DNA from: UBA1381 sp964399965
GTDB taxonomy: Bacteria; Bacillota; Clostridia; UBA1381
Direction: 5' to 3'
DNA: 64,000 nucleotides
Assembly (NCBI GenBank): GCA_964399965.1
Contig: CAYNRX010000006.1
Span: forward strand, 14,148-78,147
The notes beneath the pieces are model-generated. The model was not told the DNA's origin and made no database searches. It worked only from the letters and a program-made list of their open reading frames with translations. Each line of letters begins with the position of its first letter. Position 1 is the first letter of the stretch. A program made the position numbers and the translations under genes. This document shows, one piece after another, positions 32,651-40,279 of the stretch.

Positions 32651-33424
32651 TCACTCCTTTATATAAACACGTTCTGTAGATAAGCATTGTCCGCTGTTTT
32701 CGTCTATCTCAAAATAGCAGCCGCAAAGCTGGCCGCGTCCGTCTGCCACCTCAAACCGCTGAGGTATCCCGGTGATGAAACGGTCAACTATCGTCTGCCT
32801 GTCCTGACCGAGCACCGAATATATCGCCCCCGTCATGCCGAGGTCGGATATAAAACCGGTCCCCTTGGGGAGCACGCAGTCATCGGCCGTCTGCACGTGG
32901 GTATGGGTGCCGAATACCGCCGATACCCGTCCGTTCAAGTGCCAGCCCATGGCTCCCTTTTCGCTTGTGGCTTCAGCGTGAAAGTCCACAATGAGGATAT
33001 TTGTTTTCTCCTTAAGATCCTTGATCGCGCGATCGGCAGCGTCGAACGGGGAGTCGGCCGGGTTCATGAAAGTCCTGCCGATAAGGTTTATGACCCCTAC
33101 TAAAACGCCGTTTTTTGCCTTTACCGTCGTATATCCCTGGCCGGGCGAGCGGGGAGAGAAATTGGCCGGGCGTATTATCTGCCAGTGATGCTCAAGCAGG
33201 GAGAATATGTCCTTGCAGCCCCAGGCATGGTTGCCGAGGGTGACAACGTCTGCGCCGGCGTCGGTCAGCTCCTCGAAGGAGCTTCGGGTGAGCCCGCGTC
33301 CATGGGAGGCGTTCTCGCCGTTTACTATTACCAGCTCTGCTGTTTTTTTGAGTTCCGGGAGGAATTTGTGGAGCATTTCGCGTCCGGTGCGCCCGACAAC
33401 GTCGCCTATACATAAAATTCTCAT
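32651..33424 (-). CDS. ymdB: YmdB family metallophosphoesterase (TIGR00282)
   Basis: This 257-residue di-metal phosphodiesterase belongs to the family that hydrolyses 2',3'-cyclic AMP in Bacillus. Motifs are CIGDVVGRTGREML, NGENASHGRG, LGNHAWG, DFHAEATSEK and GTHTHVQTADD. I start at 33424 (MRILCIGDVVG) with GGAG 8 nt upstream; a longer frame to 33541 has no homology and runs into a structured intergenic region. It lies downstream of rny, its conserved neighbour. Confidence 0.94.
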   Translation of the reverse strand: MRILCIGDVVGRTGREMLHKFLPELKKTAELVIVNGENASHGRGLTRSSFEELTDAGADVVTLGNHAWGCKDIFSLLEHHWQIIRPANFSPRSPGQGYTTVKAKNGVLVGVINLIGRTFMNPADSPFDAADRAIKDLKEKTNILIVDFHAEATSEKGAMGWHLNGRVSAVFGTHTHVQTADDCVLPKGTGFISDLGMTGAIYSVLGQDRQTIVDRFITGIPQRFEVADGRGQLCGCYFEIDENSGQCLSTERVYIKE

Positions 33425-33451
33425 ATTATTTACTCCGTTGATAAATAGAAA

Positions 33452-33556
33452 AAGGGTCGCAGCAGGAAGGGTAGAAGCCGAAGCGCAGTCCCCGGCACAT
33501 ACGTCTTTAGCACGTAAACGCGGGGGAAGTGCGTTTCTCAACCTGTTGCAGCCCTT
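33452..33556 (-). ncRNA. Structured intergenic RNA between rny and ymdB
   Basis: The arms at 33542-33556 and 33452-33466 form a long stem of about 15 positions with two mismatches, enclosing ~75 nt with further complementarity (CCCC/GGGG). On the minus strand it is followed by a short T-run. It may be a partial terminator or a processing signal that sets ymdB expression relative to rny. Confidence 0.45.
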
Positions 33557-33593
33557 GATTTCTTTTGGTTATTTGGCTATGATGGCATACAGT

Positions 33594-35150
33594 TTACTTT
33601 GCATAATCTATAGCGCGTGTCTCCCTTATCAGGCTTACCTTGATCTGCCCGGGATATTCAAGTTCGCTTTCTATGCGTTTTACGATATCCTTGGCGATAA
33701 GGATCATTCCCGCGTCGTTGACAACCTCGGGCTTGACCATGATGCGGATCTCGCGTCCGGCCTGGATAGCGTAGGATTTTTCCACGCCGTCAAAGCTGTC
33801 GGCGATCTCCTCGAGCTTTTGCAGACGTTTTATATACGTCTCAAGATTTTCACGCCTTGCACCCGGCCTTGCGGCAGAGATAGCGTCGGCGGCCTGAACG
33901 AGCGATGCGATTATCGTTGATGCCTCAACGTCACCGTGATGTGCCATGATAGCGTGGATTATCTCCTTGTTCTCATGATACTTCTTGGCGATATCTGCGC
34001 CTATCGTGACATGGGATCCCTCGACCTCGTGGTCGACGGCCTTGCCGATATCATGCAGTAGACCTGCCCGCTTTGTTAAGTTGATGTCAACACCCAGCTC
34101 CCCTGCCATAACGCCCGCCAAATGTGCAACCTCGACAGAGTGCTGCAAAACGTTCTGGCCGTAGCTGGTTCTGAATCTCAATTTTCCAAGCAGTTTTATA
34201 AGCTCGGGATGCAGTCCGTGGACTCCGGTCTCAAAAGCGGCGTTCTCGCCATCCTGCTTTATTGCGGCGTCAACTTCCTTTTTGGCCTTTTCGACGGTCT
34301 CCTCAATGCGTGCCGGATGTATGCGTCCGTCCACGATGAGCTTTTCCAGCGCGACTCTGGCCACCTCGCGGCGGATGGGGTCGAAGCTGGAAACGATTAC
34401 TGCCTCGGGAGTATCGTCGATTATCAGATCTACGCCGGTAAGCGTTTCCAGCGTCCTGATATTGCGACCCTCACGGCCGATTATGCGTCCCTTCATTTCA
34501 TCGCTTGGTAGATTTACCACGGAAACTGTCGTCTCGGCAACGTGATCGGCCGCCACCTTCTGGATGGAGGAGGCAACGATGTTCTTTGCCGTGCGTTCAG
34601 CGTTTTCCTTGGCCTGCTGCTCTATTTCTTTGACCATTAAAGCTGCGTCGTGCCTGGCCTGCGATTCGATATCCTTTATGAGGATAGACTTAGCCTCGTC
34701 CCTTGTAAGACCTGATATCTCCTCCAGCTTGTCAAGCTGCTGCTGCTTTATTTCTTCAATTTCTGTTTCCTTTGCTTCTATACCTTTGATCTTCTGATCC
34801 ATGGTATGATTTTTTTTGTCGAGAGTTTCGTTCTTGCGGTCGAGATTCTCCTCTTTCTGGTTGAGCCTGCGCTCCTGACGGTTAAGCTCGTTGCGGCGGT
34901 CTTTGACCTCCTTGTCGAAATCGTTGCGCAGCTTCTGATTCTCTTCCTTGGCCTCAAGCATCAGCTCGCGTTTTTTGGCTTCGCCGTCCTTTTCAGCCTG
35001 GGCGACGATGGCCTTAGCCTTTTCTTCCGCAGAACCAAACTCGGCTTCCGCGATCTTCTTCCTGTATGAAATGCCCATGATGAACGAAAGAGCGTTCAAT
35101 GCCAGGAATATCACCGCGATGATCAGTAAAATAATATCTAATGTATCTAT
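33594..35150 (-). CDS. rny: Ribonuclease Y, probable ATA start
   Basis: This 518-residue membrane-anchored endoribonuclease initiates mRNA decay. It has an N-terminal membrane helix, a long charged coiled coil (about residues 30-200), a KH domain (MKGRIIGREGRNIRTLE) and an HD domain (HSVEVAHLAG, LLHDIGKAVDHE). The frame has no ATG/GTG/TTG between its upstream stop and a GTG at 35114 that would cut the membrane helix and lacks a ribosome site. ATA at 35150 gives the expected IDTLDIILLI opening and lies 7 nt after AAGGGGGTG. Confidence 0.93.
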   Translation of the reverse strand: MDTLDIILLIIAVIFLALNALSFIMGISYRKKIAEAEFGSAEEKAKAIVAQAEKDGEAKKRELMLEAKEENQKLRNDFDKEVKDRRNELNRQERRLNQKEENLDRKNETLDKKNHTMDQKIKGIEAKETEIEEIKQQQLDKLEEISGLTRDEAKSILIKDIESQARHDAALMVKEIEQQAKENAERTAKNIVASSIQKVAADHVAETTVSVVNLPSDEMKGRIIGREGRNIRTLETLTGVDLIIDDTPEAVIVSSFDPIRREVARVALEKLIVDGRIHPARIEETVEKAKKEVDAAIKQDGENAAFETGVHGLHPELIKLLGKLRFRTSYGQNVLQHSVEVAHLAGVMAGELGVDINLTKRAGLLHDIGKAVDHEVEGSHVTIGADIAKKYHENKEIIHAIMAHHGDVEASTIIASLVQAADAISAARPGARRENLETYIKRLQKLEEIADSFDGVEKSYAIQAGREIRIMVKPEVVNDAGMILIAKDIVKRIESELEYPGQIKVSLIRETRAIDYAK

Positions 35151-35437
35151 TGTTAAGCACCCCCTTGAAAATTATTCGCTCCCGCCGCTTTTTTACAGCG
35201 GAGGCGTTGTCGGAAATTTTTCCTCAAGACCTGCTTCTTTCAGGGTGCGTGCTTAAAAAGGCAGCTGTCTGGCCCGAAAGCCCGGCTGCGCCGCAGGCTG
35301 GCGCGCGGACGTTTTGTAACCTAAAACCAACGGCCTTCTCAAGACGGATCCCCTCAAGAGGAATTGATTTTTGATTACATTATGATAATTCTTCGCCTAC
35401 AGAAATTTTACTGTCTTTAAAGAAATGTTAAGCATAC
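35151..35437 (-). ncRNA. Long structured 5' leader of rny
   Basis: A promoter at 35444-35472 predicts a ~290-nt leader. An 11-bp helix joins 35343-35333 to 35262-35252 with G-U pairs that would be A-C mismatches on the other strand, so the RNA is the minus strand. An outer helix joins 35363-35358 to 35225-35220, and GC-rich hairpins fill the inside. CCGCT/AGCGG forms a last hairpin before the ribosome site. I do not recognise the class; a 6S-like RNA or an autoregulatory leader are both possible. Confidence 0.5.
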
Positions 35438-35443
35438 TATTAC

Positions 35444-35472
35444 ATTTTAGACCAAAAATGCCGTTCTGTCAA
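35444..35472 (-). promoter_or_regulatory. rny promoter
   Basis: On the minus strand TTGACA (35472-35467), 17 bp, TAAAAT (35449-35444). Confidence 0.8.
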
Positions 35473-35566
35473 GAGGATTTTGTGTAAAACTTTCAAAAAT
35501 ATTAAAAAATAGTTAAAACCTGTCGATTTGCACAAAAAGATTTTTAAAATTTCGGCGATTATGGTC

Positions 35567-35595
35567 TTTACTAACAAAATATTTTGTGATATAAT
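35567..35595 (+). promoter_or_regulatory. glgB promoter with palindrome in the spacer
   Basis: A weak -35 TTTACT (35567-35572) and a good -10 TATAAT (35590-35595) are 17 bp apart. The spacer contains the perfect 14-bp palindrome ACAAAATATTTTGT (35574-35587), a likely operator for glycogen control. Confidence 0.65.
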
Positions 35596-35682
35596 ATGCT
35601 ATGGAATTATGTTTTTTAATGACTGTAACAGGCAATGATTTTGCTTCATTTATGGAAGAGATAGTTGCAGGAAGGAGTATTT

Positions 35683-37635
35683 ATGGATGAGAAAAAGGAC
35701 ATGGTCCATGTAAACTGCGTGGGAATAACCGATTTTCAGACCTACCTTTTTAATACCGGCAAAAATTACCAGGCCTATAAAATGCTCGGCGCCAGATTTG
35801 TAACGCATGAAGGCGTAAGCGGTTGGCGGTTCGCGGTTTGGGCCCCCAATGCTAAAAAAGTGTGGGCGGTAGGAGATTTTTCGGGCTGGGACAATCTAAA
35901 TCACCCGTTGGTGAAGATCGAGGACACAGGTATATGGTATGGTTTTTACACCGACGTATCCGAGGGACAGCTTTATAAGTATGCTATCCTCGGATGCGAC
36001 GGGGAGATGTATTACAAGGCCGACCCTTATGCTATAGAGGGAGAGCTGCGCCCGGGGACGGCATCGGTGATAAAGAAATTCGATGGCTATAAGTGGAAGG
36101 ATAAGCACTGGATAAGCCGTCGGCAGAAGATAAATTATTACGAAAGCCCTATGAACATATACGAGGTGCACGCAGGCTCCTGGAGGATACACGAGGACGG
36201 TTCATTCTACACATATCAGGAGCTGGCAGACGAGCTGATCCCCTATGTGAACGATATGGGCTATACGCATATCGAGCTGATGCCGCTGATGGAGTACCCG
36301 TTTGACGCTTCCTGGGGATACCAGGTGACGGGATATTTTGCCGCGACTACCAGGTACGGTACGGGCGCGCAACTGAAATATTTTATAGACAAGTGTCATA
36401 GTCATAATATAGGGGTGATAATGGACTGGGTGCCGGCGCATTTTCCGCGGGACGCTCACGGCCTGCGTATGTTTGATGGCAGCCCCTGCTATGAGTATGG
36501 CGATCCTAAAAAGGGCGAGCATAAGGATTGGGGGACGATGGTGTTCGACTATGGCCGCGATGAGGTCATTTCTTTCCTTATGAGTTCAGCGTATTTCTGG
36601 GCGGAGGAGTATCACGTGGACGGCCTGCGGGTGGACGCGGTATCCTCAATGCTCTATCTTGACTATTCGCGTAAGGACGGTGAATGGGTCGCCAACAAAT
36701 ACGGCGGAAACGGGAATCTGGAGGCGATAGAGTTTATCAAGAACCTCAACGATATGATGCGCCAGGAATTTCCCAATTTCCTTATGATAGCTGAGGAATC
36801 GACCGCTTGGCCGAAGGTGACGGCGCCAACGCAGTATGACGGATTGGGATTCTTCATGAAATGGAACATGGGCTGGATGAACGATACGCTGCGTTATATG
36901 AGCATGGATTCATATTTCCGCGGCTCCAACCACAGTCTCTTGACATTCGTCATGATGTATGCCTATTCGGAGATATACGTGCTGCCGCTTTCCCACGATG
37001 AGGTCGTGCACGGAAAGAAGTCGCTGATAGATAAGATGTTCGGCAGTTATGAACAGAAATTTGACCAGTATAAGACGCTTTTGGCGTTTTATATGACAAT
37101 ACCCGGGAAAAAGCTGTTATTTATGGGGGGTGAATTTGGGCAGTTCCTGGAATGGCGGTTTGACGACCAGCTGGAATGGAACTTATTGGAACAAGACAAC
37201 CACAAGAAGCTGAAGAGGTACGTCAAGGAATTGAACCATTTCTATCTGGACAATCCGGAAATGTGGCATGAGGATCATAACATGGCCGGATTCGTGTGGA
37301 TAAACGGCGGCGATACGAAGAACTCTGTTATCAGCTATATGAGATGTACAAAGGAAATGGAAAAGTACATTATCGTGGTAGCCAATTTTGCGCCGATAGA
37401 TCACGAAAAGTATGTTATCGGCGTACCGGAGGAGGGCGCCTATGAGGTAGTATTCCACTCCAACGGCACCAAATACGGCGGCACGAGAAGAAAAACCGTA
37501 AAAACGTATAAGACAAAGCCGCATCCGGAGAGCGGGTTCCGCAACAGCATTGAGCTGCAGGTGGACGCTTATTCGGCAATGTACTTGAGGAAAAAGGAAC
37601 CGGAAAAAGAAGAGAGAACAACGAAAACAAAGTAG
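35683..37635 (+). CDS. glgB: 1,4-alpha-glucan branching enzyme
   Basis: This 650-residue GH13 enzyme makes alpha-1,6 branches in glycogen. The N-terminal CBM48-type domain (FAVWAPNAKKVWAVGDFSGW) precedes the barrel with DWVPAHFP, the nucleophile Asp in GLRVDAVSSM, the acid Glu in MIAEESTAWP and LSHDEVVHGK. The ATG at 35683 follows AGGAAGGAG. First gene of glgB-glgC-glgD; GlgA and GlgP genes follow. Confidence 0.96.
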   Translation: MDEKKDMVHVNCVGITDFQTYLFNTGKNYQAYKMLGARFVTHEGVSGWRFAVWAPNAKKVWAVGDFSGWDNLNHPLVKIEDTGIWYGFYTDVSEGQLYKYAILGCDGEMYYKADPYAIEGELRPGTASVIKKFDGYKWKDKHWISRRQKINYYESPMNIYEVHAGSWRIHEDGSFYTYQELADELIPYVNDMGYTHIELMPLMEYPFDASWGYQVTGYFAATTRYGTGAQLKYFIDKCHSHNIGVIMDWVPAHFPRDAHGLRMFDGSPCYEYGDPKKGEHKDWGTMVFDYGRDEVISFLMSSAYFWAEEYHVDGLRVDAVSSMLYLDYSRKDGEWVANKYGGNGNLEAIEFIKNLNDMMRQEFPNFLMIAEESTAWPKVTAPTQYDGLGFFMKWNMGWMNDTLRYMSMDSYFRGSNHSLLTFVMMYAYSEIYVLPLSHDEVVHGKKSLIDKMFGSYEQKFDQYKTLLAFYMTIPGKKLLFMGGEFGQFLEWRFDDQLEWNLLEQDNHKKLKRYVKELNHFYLDNPEMWHEDHNMAGFVWINGGDTKNSVISYMRCTKEMEKYIIVVANFAPIDHEKYVIGVPEEGAYEVVFHSNGTKYGGTRRKTVKTYKTKPHPESGFRNSIELQVDAYSAMYLRKKEPEKEERTTKTK

Positions 37636-37646
37636 GAGATGATATC

Positions 37647-38876
37647 ATGAGATCAAAAGATTGTGTAGCGATGATACTTGCGGGAGGCCAGGGAAGCAGG
37701 CTGGGAGCATTGACGAAAAATGTGGCAAAGCCGGCAGTTCCTTTCGGCGGCAAGTACAGGATAATCGATTTTCCGCTGTCGAACTGTGTCCACTCAGGCA
37801 TAGATACCGTAGGTGTTCTGACGCAGTATCAGCCGTTGGAGCTTAACACCTATATCGGAAACGGCAACCCCTGGGATCTTGACAGGAGCCACGGCGGAGC
37901 TTATGTGCTGCCCCCGTATCAGAGCGCCAAGGCCGGCGAGTGGTACAAGGGAACAGCTAATGCCATCTATCAGAACATGAGCTTTATGGACGGCTTCAAC
38001 CCTAAAAATGTGCTGATACTGTCCGGCGACCATATATATAAGATGCACTACGGCGAGATGCTGAGGGTGCATAAGCAGACGGATGCGGCGATCACGATCG
38101 CTGTTATGCCTGTGCCCTGGGAAGAGGCCAGCCGTTTCGGTATAATGAATGTGGACGATCCCGAGGCGTCGTTTGCTAATATCGTGGAATTTGAGGAAAA
38201 GCCCAAGGAGCCCAAGAGCAATCTTGCCTCGATGGGTATATACATATTCAAGTATGATGTGCTGAAGCGTTATCTGACAGAGGATGAGAATGATCCTACC
38301 TCCTCCAACGACTTCGGCAAGAATATAATCCCCAAGATGCTTGCCAACGGTGAGAAGATGGTCAGCTGGAGATTTGAGGATTATTGGAAAGACGTGGGAA
38401 CGATATATTCCCTTTGGGAGGCAAACATGGATCTTATCGACACTCCTCCCAAGTTCAACCTGAATGACAGAAAGTGGAGCATTTACTCGAGGAACATGGC
38501 GCTTGCCCCGCATTATGTGGGCAGAGAGGCCAAGATCTCCAATTCGACAGTTACCGAGGGCTGCACGATCTGCGGCGTTGTTGAACATTCGGTGATATTC
38601 GGCGGAGTATCCATCGGCGAAGGCAGCCGCGTTGTTGATTCTGTTGTTATGCCCGGAGCAAAGATCGGGAAGAATGTTACAATAGAGAAGGCAGTTATAG
38701 GAAGCGAAGCCGTTATCGGCGACGAAGCGCAGATAGGAACCTTTGACGCCGATCCTGCGAACAACGTTTACGCCTCCGATAAGTGCACTCACGGCATAGT
38801 GCTGGTTGAGGGCGGCGCAGTTATCGGCGAAAAGATCGGGATCGCGCGCGGTTCGATGGTAGAAGCTGCTGAATAA
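37647..38876 (+). CDS. glgC: Glucose-1-phosphate adenylyltransferase
   Basis: This 409-residue enzyme makes ADP-glucose from ATP and glucose-1-phosphate, the committed step of glycogen synthesis. The nucleotide-binding LAGGQGSRLGALT (residues 12-24) and KPAVPFGGKYRIIDF are intact, and the C-terminal half is a left-handed beta-helix with hexapeptide repeats. It begins 11 bp after glgB and is paired with the degenerate subunit GlgD next door. Confidence 0.97.
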   Translation: MRSKDCVAMILAGGQGSRLGALTKNVAKPAVPFGGKYRIIDFPLSNCVHSGIDTVGVLTQYQPLELNTYIGNGNPWDLDRSHGGAYVLPPYQSAKAGEWYKGTANAIYQNMSFMDGFNPKNVLILSGDHIYKMHYGEMLRVHKQTDAAITIAVMPVPWEEASRFGIMNVDDPEASFANIVEFEEKPKEPKSNLASMGIYIFKYDVLKRYLTEDENDPTSSNDFGKNIIPKMLANGEKMVSWRFEDYWKDVGTIYSLWEANMDLIDTPPKFNLNDRKWSIYSRNMALAPHYVGREAKISNSTVTEGCTICGVVEHSVIFGGVSIGEGSRVVDSVVMPGAKIGKNVTIEKAVIGSEAVIGDEAQIGTFDADPANNVYASDKCTHGIVLVEGGAVIGEKIGIARGSMVEAAE

Positions 38877-38895
38877 GAGAAGGGAGACTGAAGCA

Positions 38896-40011
38896 ATGAG
38901 AGATACAATGGGAATTATTTTAACAAGTGAAGAAAGGATACCGCCTATCACCGATATAAGAGCGGTAGCCGCTCTTCCGATCGCGGGCAGATATAGGATA
39001 ATCGATTTTGTACTGTCGAACATGGCCAACGCCGGGATCACGAATATAGGTGTGGCGACAGAGACGAATTATTCATCACTGATGGATCATATCCGTTCCG
39101 GAAAACCGTGGGATCTTGACAGAAAGAACCAGGGTCTCAATATCCTGCCGCCGAACCTGGAGAATGTTTCCTACGGCGTTATCAAGGGTAATATAGATAT
39201 GCTGGCCGGCATATCTGATTATATCCACAGAAGCCATCAGACGTACGTTATCCTTTGCATAGGCAACAGCCTCTGCAATATAGATTTCGAGGCTGTGGTG
39301 CAGAACCATAAGGATACCCAGGCCGATATTACCGCGATATACAAGGATATGTCGGGCATACCGGAGACCGATCTGTCGCGATTCACGCTTATAGAGACCG
39401 ATGATGACAACAAGGTCACCGATATCGAAGTGCAGCCCTATTATCCCAAGAGCGCGAAGGCCGCCATGGACGTTTACGTTATGGAAAAGGCGCTTCTGGA
39501 GAGCATCGTGGACGAGTGCAGCGCCAGAGGAGATCATGATTTTATCAAGGACGCCCTTGTAAAGAAAATGGATGGTCTGAGGATATACGGCTACGAATAC
39601 ACAGGCTATATGGATAAAATTGACTCCTTGAAGTCATACTATAAAAACAACATGATATTCTTAAACGGCGATATAAGAGCGGAGCTGTTTAATCCGCAGA
39701 ATCCCATCTATACTAAGACGAAGGATCAGTCGCCGACAAGATACGGAGAGGGAGCGGTTGTTGAAAACAGCTTTATCTCCGATGGCTGCAATATAGAGGG
39801 CACGGTCGTAAACTGCGTGCTTTCGCGCGGAGTAAAGGTAAATAAGGGAGCTGTTATAAAGAACTCCATCATCATGCAGGATTCAGTGATCGAGGAGAAC
39901 GTAGAGCTTGACCATGTAATATTCGATAAGGAAGTTTATATTACCAAGGGCAGGAAGCTCATCGGTCAGGAGAGCTATCCGCTGGCAATAGCCAAGGGGA
40001 CTCGTATATAA
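38896..40011 (+). CDS. glgD: Glucose-1-phosphate adenylyltransferase regulatory subunit
   Basis: This 371-residue paralogue of GlgC keeps the fold (PIAGRYRIIDFVLSNMANAG, hexapeptide tail) but lacks the GGxGxRL nucleotide loop, replaced by ILTSEERIPPITD. In Firmicutes GlgD has little activity alone and stimulates GlgC in a mixed tetramer. It starts 19 bp after glgC. Confidence 0.95.
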   Translation: MRDTMGIILTSEERIPPITDIRAVAALPIAGRYRIIDFVLSNMANAGITNIGVATETNYSSLMDHIRSGKPWDLDRKNQGLNILPPNLENVSYGVIKGNIDMLAGISDYIHRSHQTYVILCIGNSLCNIDFEAVVQNHKDTQADITAIYKDMSGIPETDLSRFTLIETDDDNKVTDIEVQPYYPKSAKAAMDVYVMEKALLESIVDECSARGDHDFIKDALVKKMDGLRIYGYEYTGYMDKIDSLKSYYKNNMIFLNGDIRAELFNPQNPIYTKTKDQSPTRYGEGAVVENSFISDGCNIEGTVVNCVLSRGVKVNKGAVIKNSIIMQDSVIEENVELDHVIFDKEVYITKGRKLIGQESYPLAIAKGTRI

Positions 40012-40017
40012 CATTTT

Positions 40018-40064
40018 ACCGCAAAGAGGTATCCGCGCTTTTTGGGCGCGGACACTTCTGCGGT
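40018..40064 (+). terminator. Compound hairpin after glgD
   Basis: ACCGCA/TGCGGT outer arms and TCCGCGC/GCGCGGA inner arms form one long stem (40018-40064). A T-run follows only after about 10 nt, so termination may be partial. Confidence 0.6.
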
Positions 40065-40204
40065 ATGCGGCAAAAATTTTGCTGACCGATAAAGCTGCCT
40101 GTTCACAGTTGTCATATTTTTGTGATATACTTGCGACTGGCTGAGGGCAAATATATATGATTTTTGGTAAAAAGACAGAAATTTGTAAAATCTTGATGAA
40201 AAAT

Positions 40205-40233
40205 TTGACAAACGGTCGAATATGATTTAAAAT
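40205..40233 (+). promoter_or_regulatory. glgA promoter
   Basis: TTGACA (40205-40210), 17 bp, TAAAAT (40228-40233); transcription of glgA-glgP can therefore be separate from glgBCD. Confidence 0.75.
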
Positions 40234-40279
40234 ATATAGGGTTGACTGTGTTGTCGTTATGTGAAAGGACATGATCCGT

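Noticed and set aside
35151..35437. The rny leader as RNase P RNA, tmRNA or SRP RNA
   Set aside because: None of the conserved core sequences of those RNAs is present on either strand.
38896..40011. GlgD as a broken glgC copy
   Set aside because: Loss of the nucleotide loop is the normal state of GlgD, a known regulatory subunit in Firmicutes.
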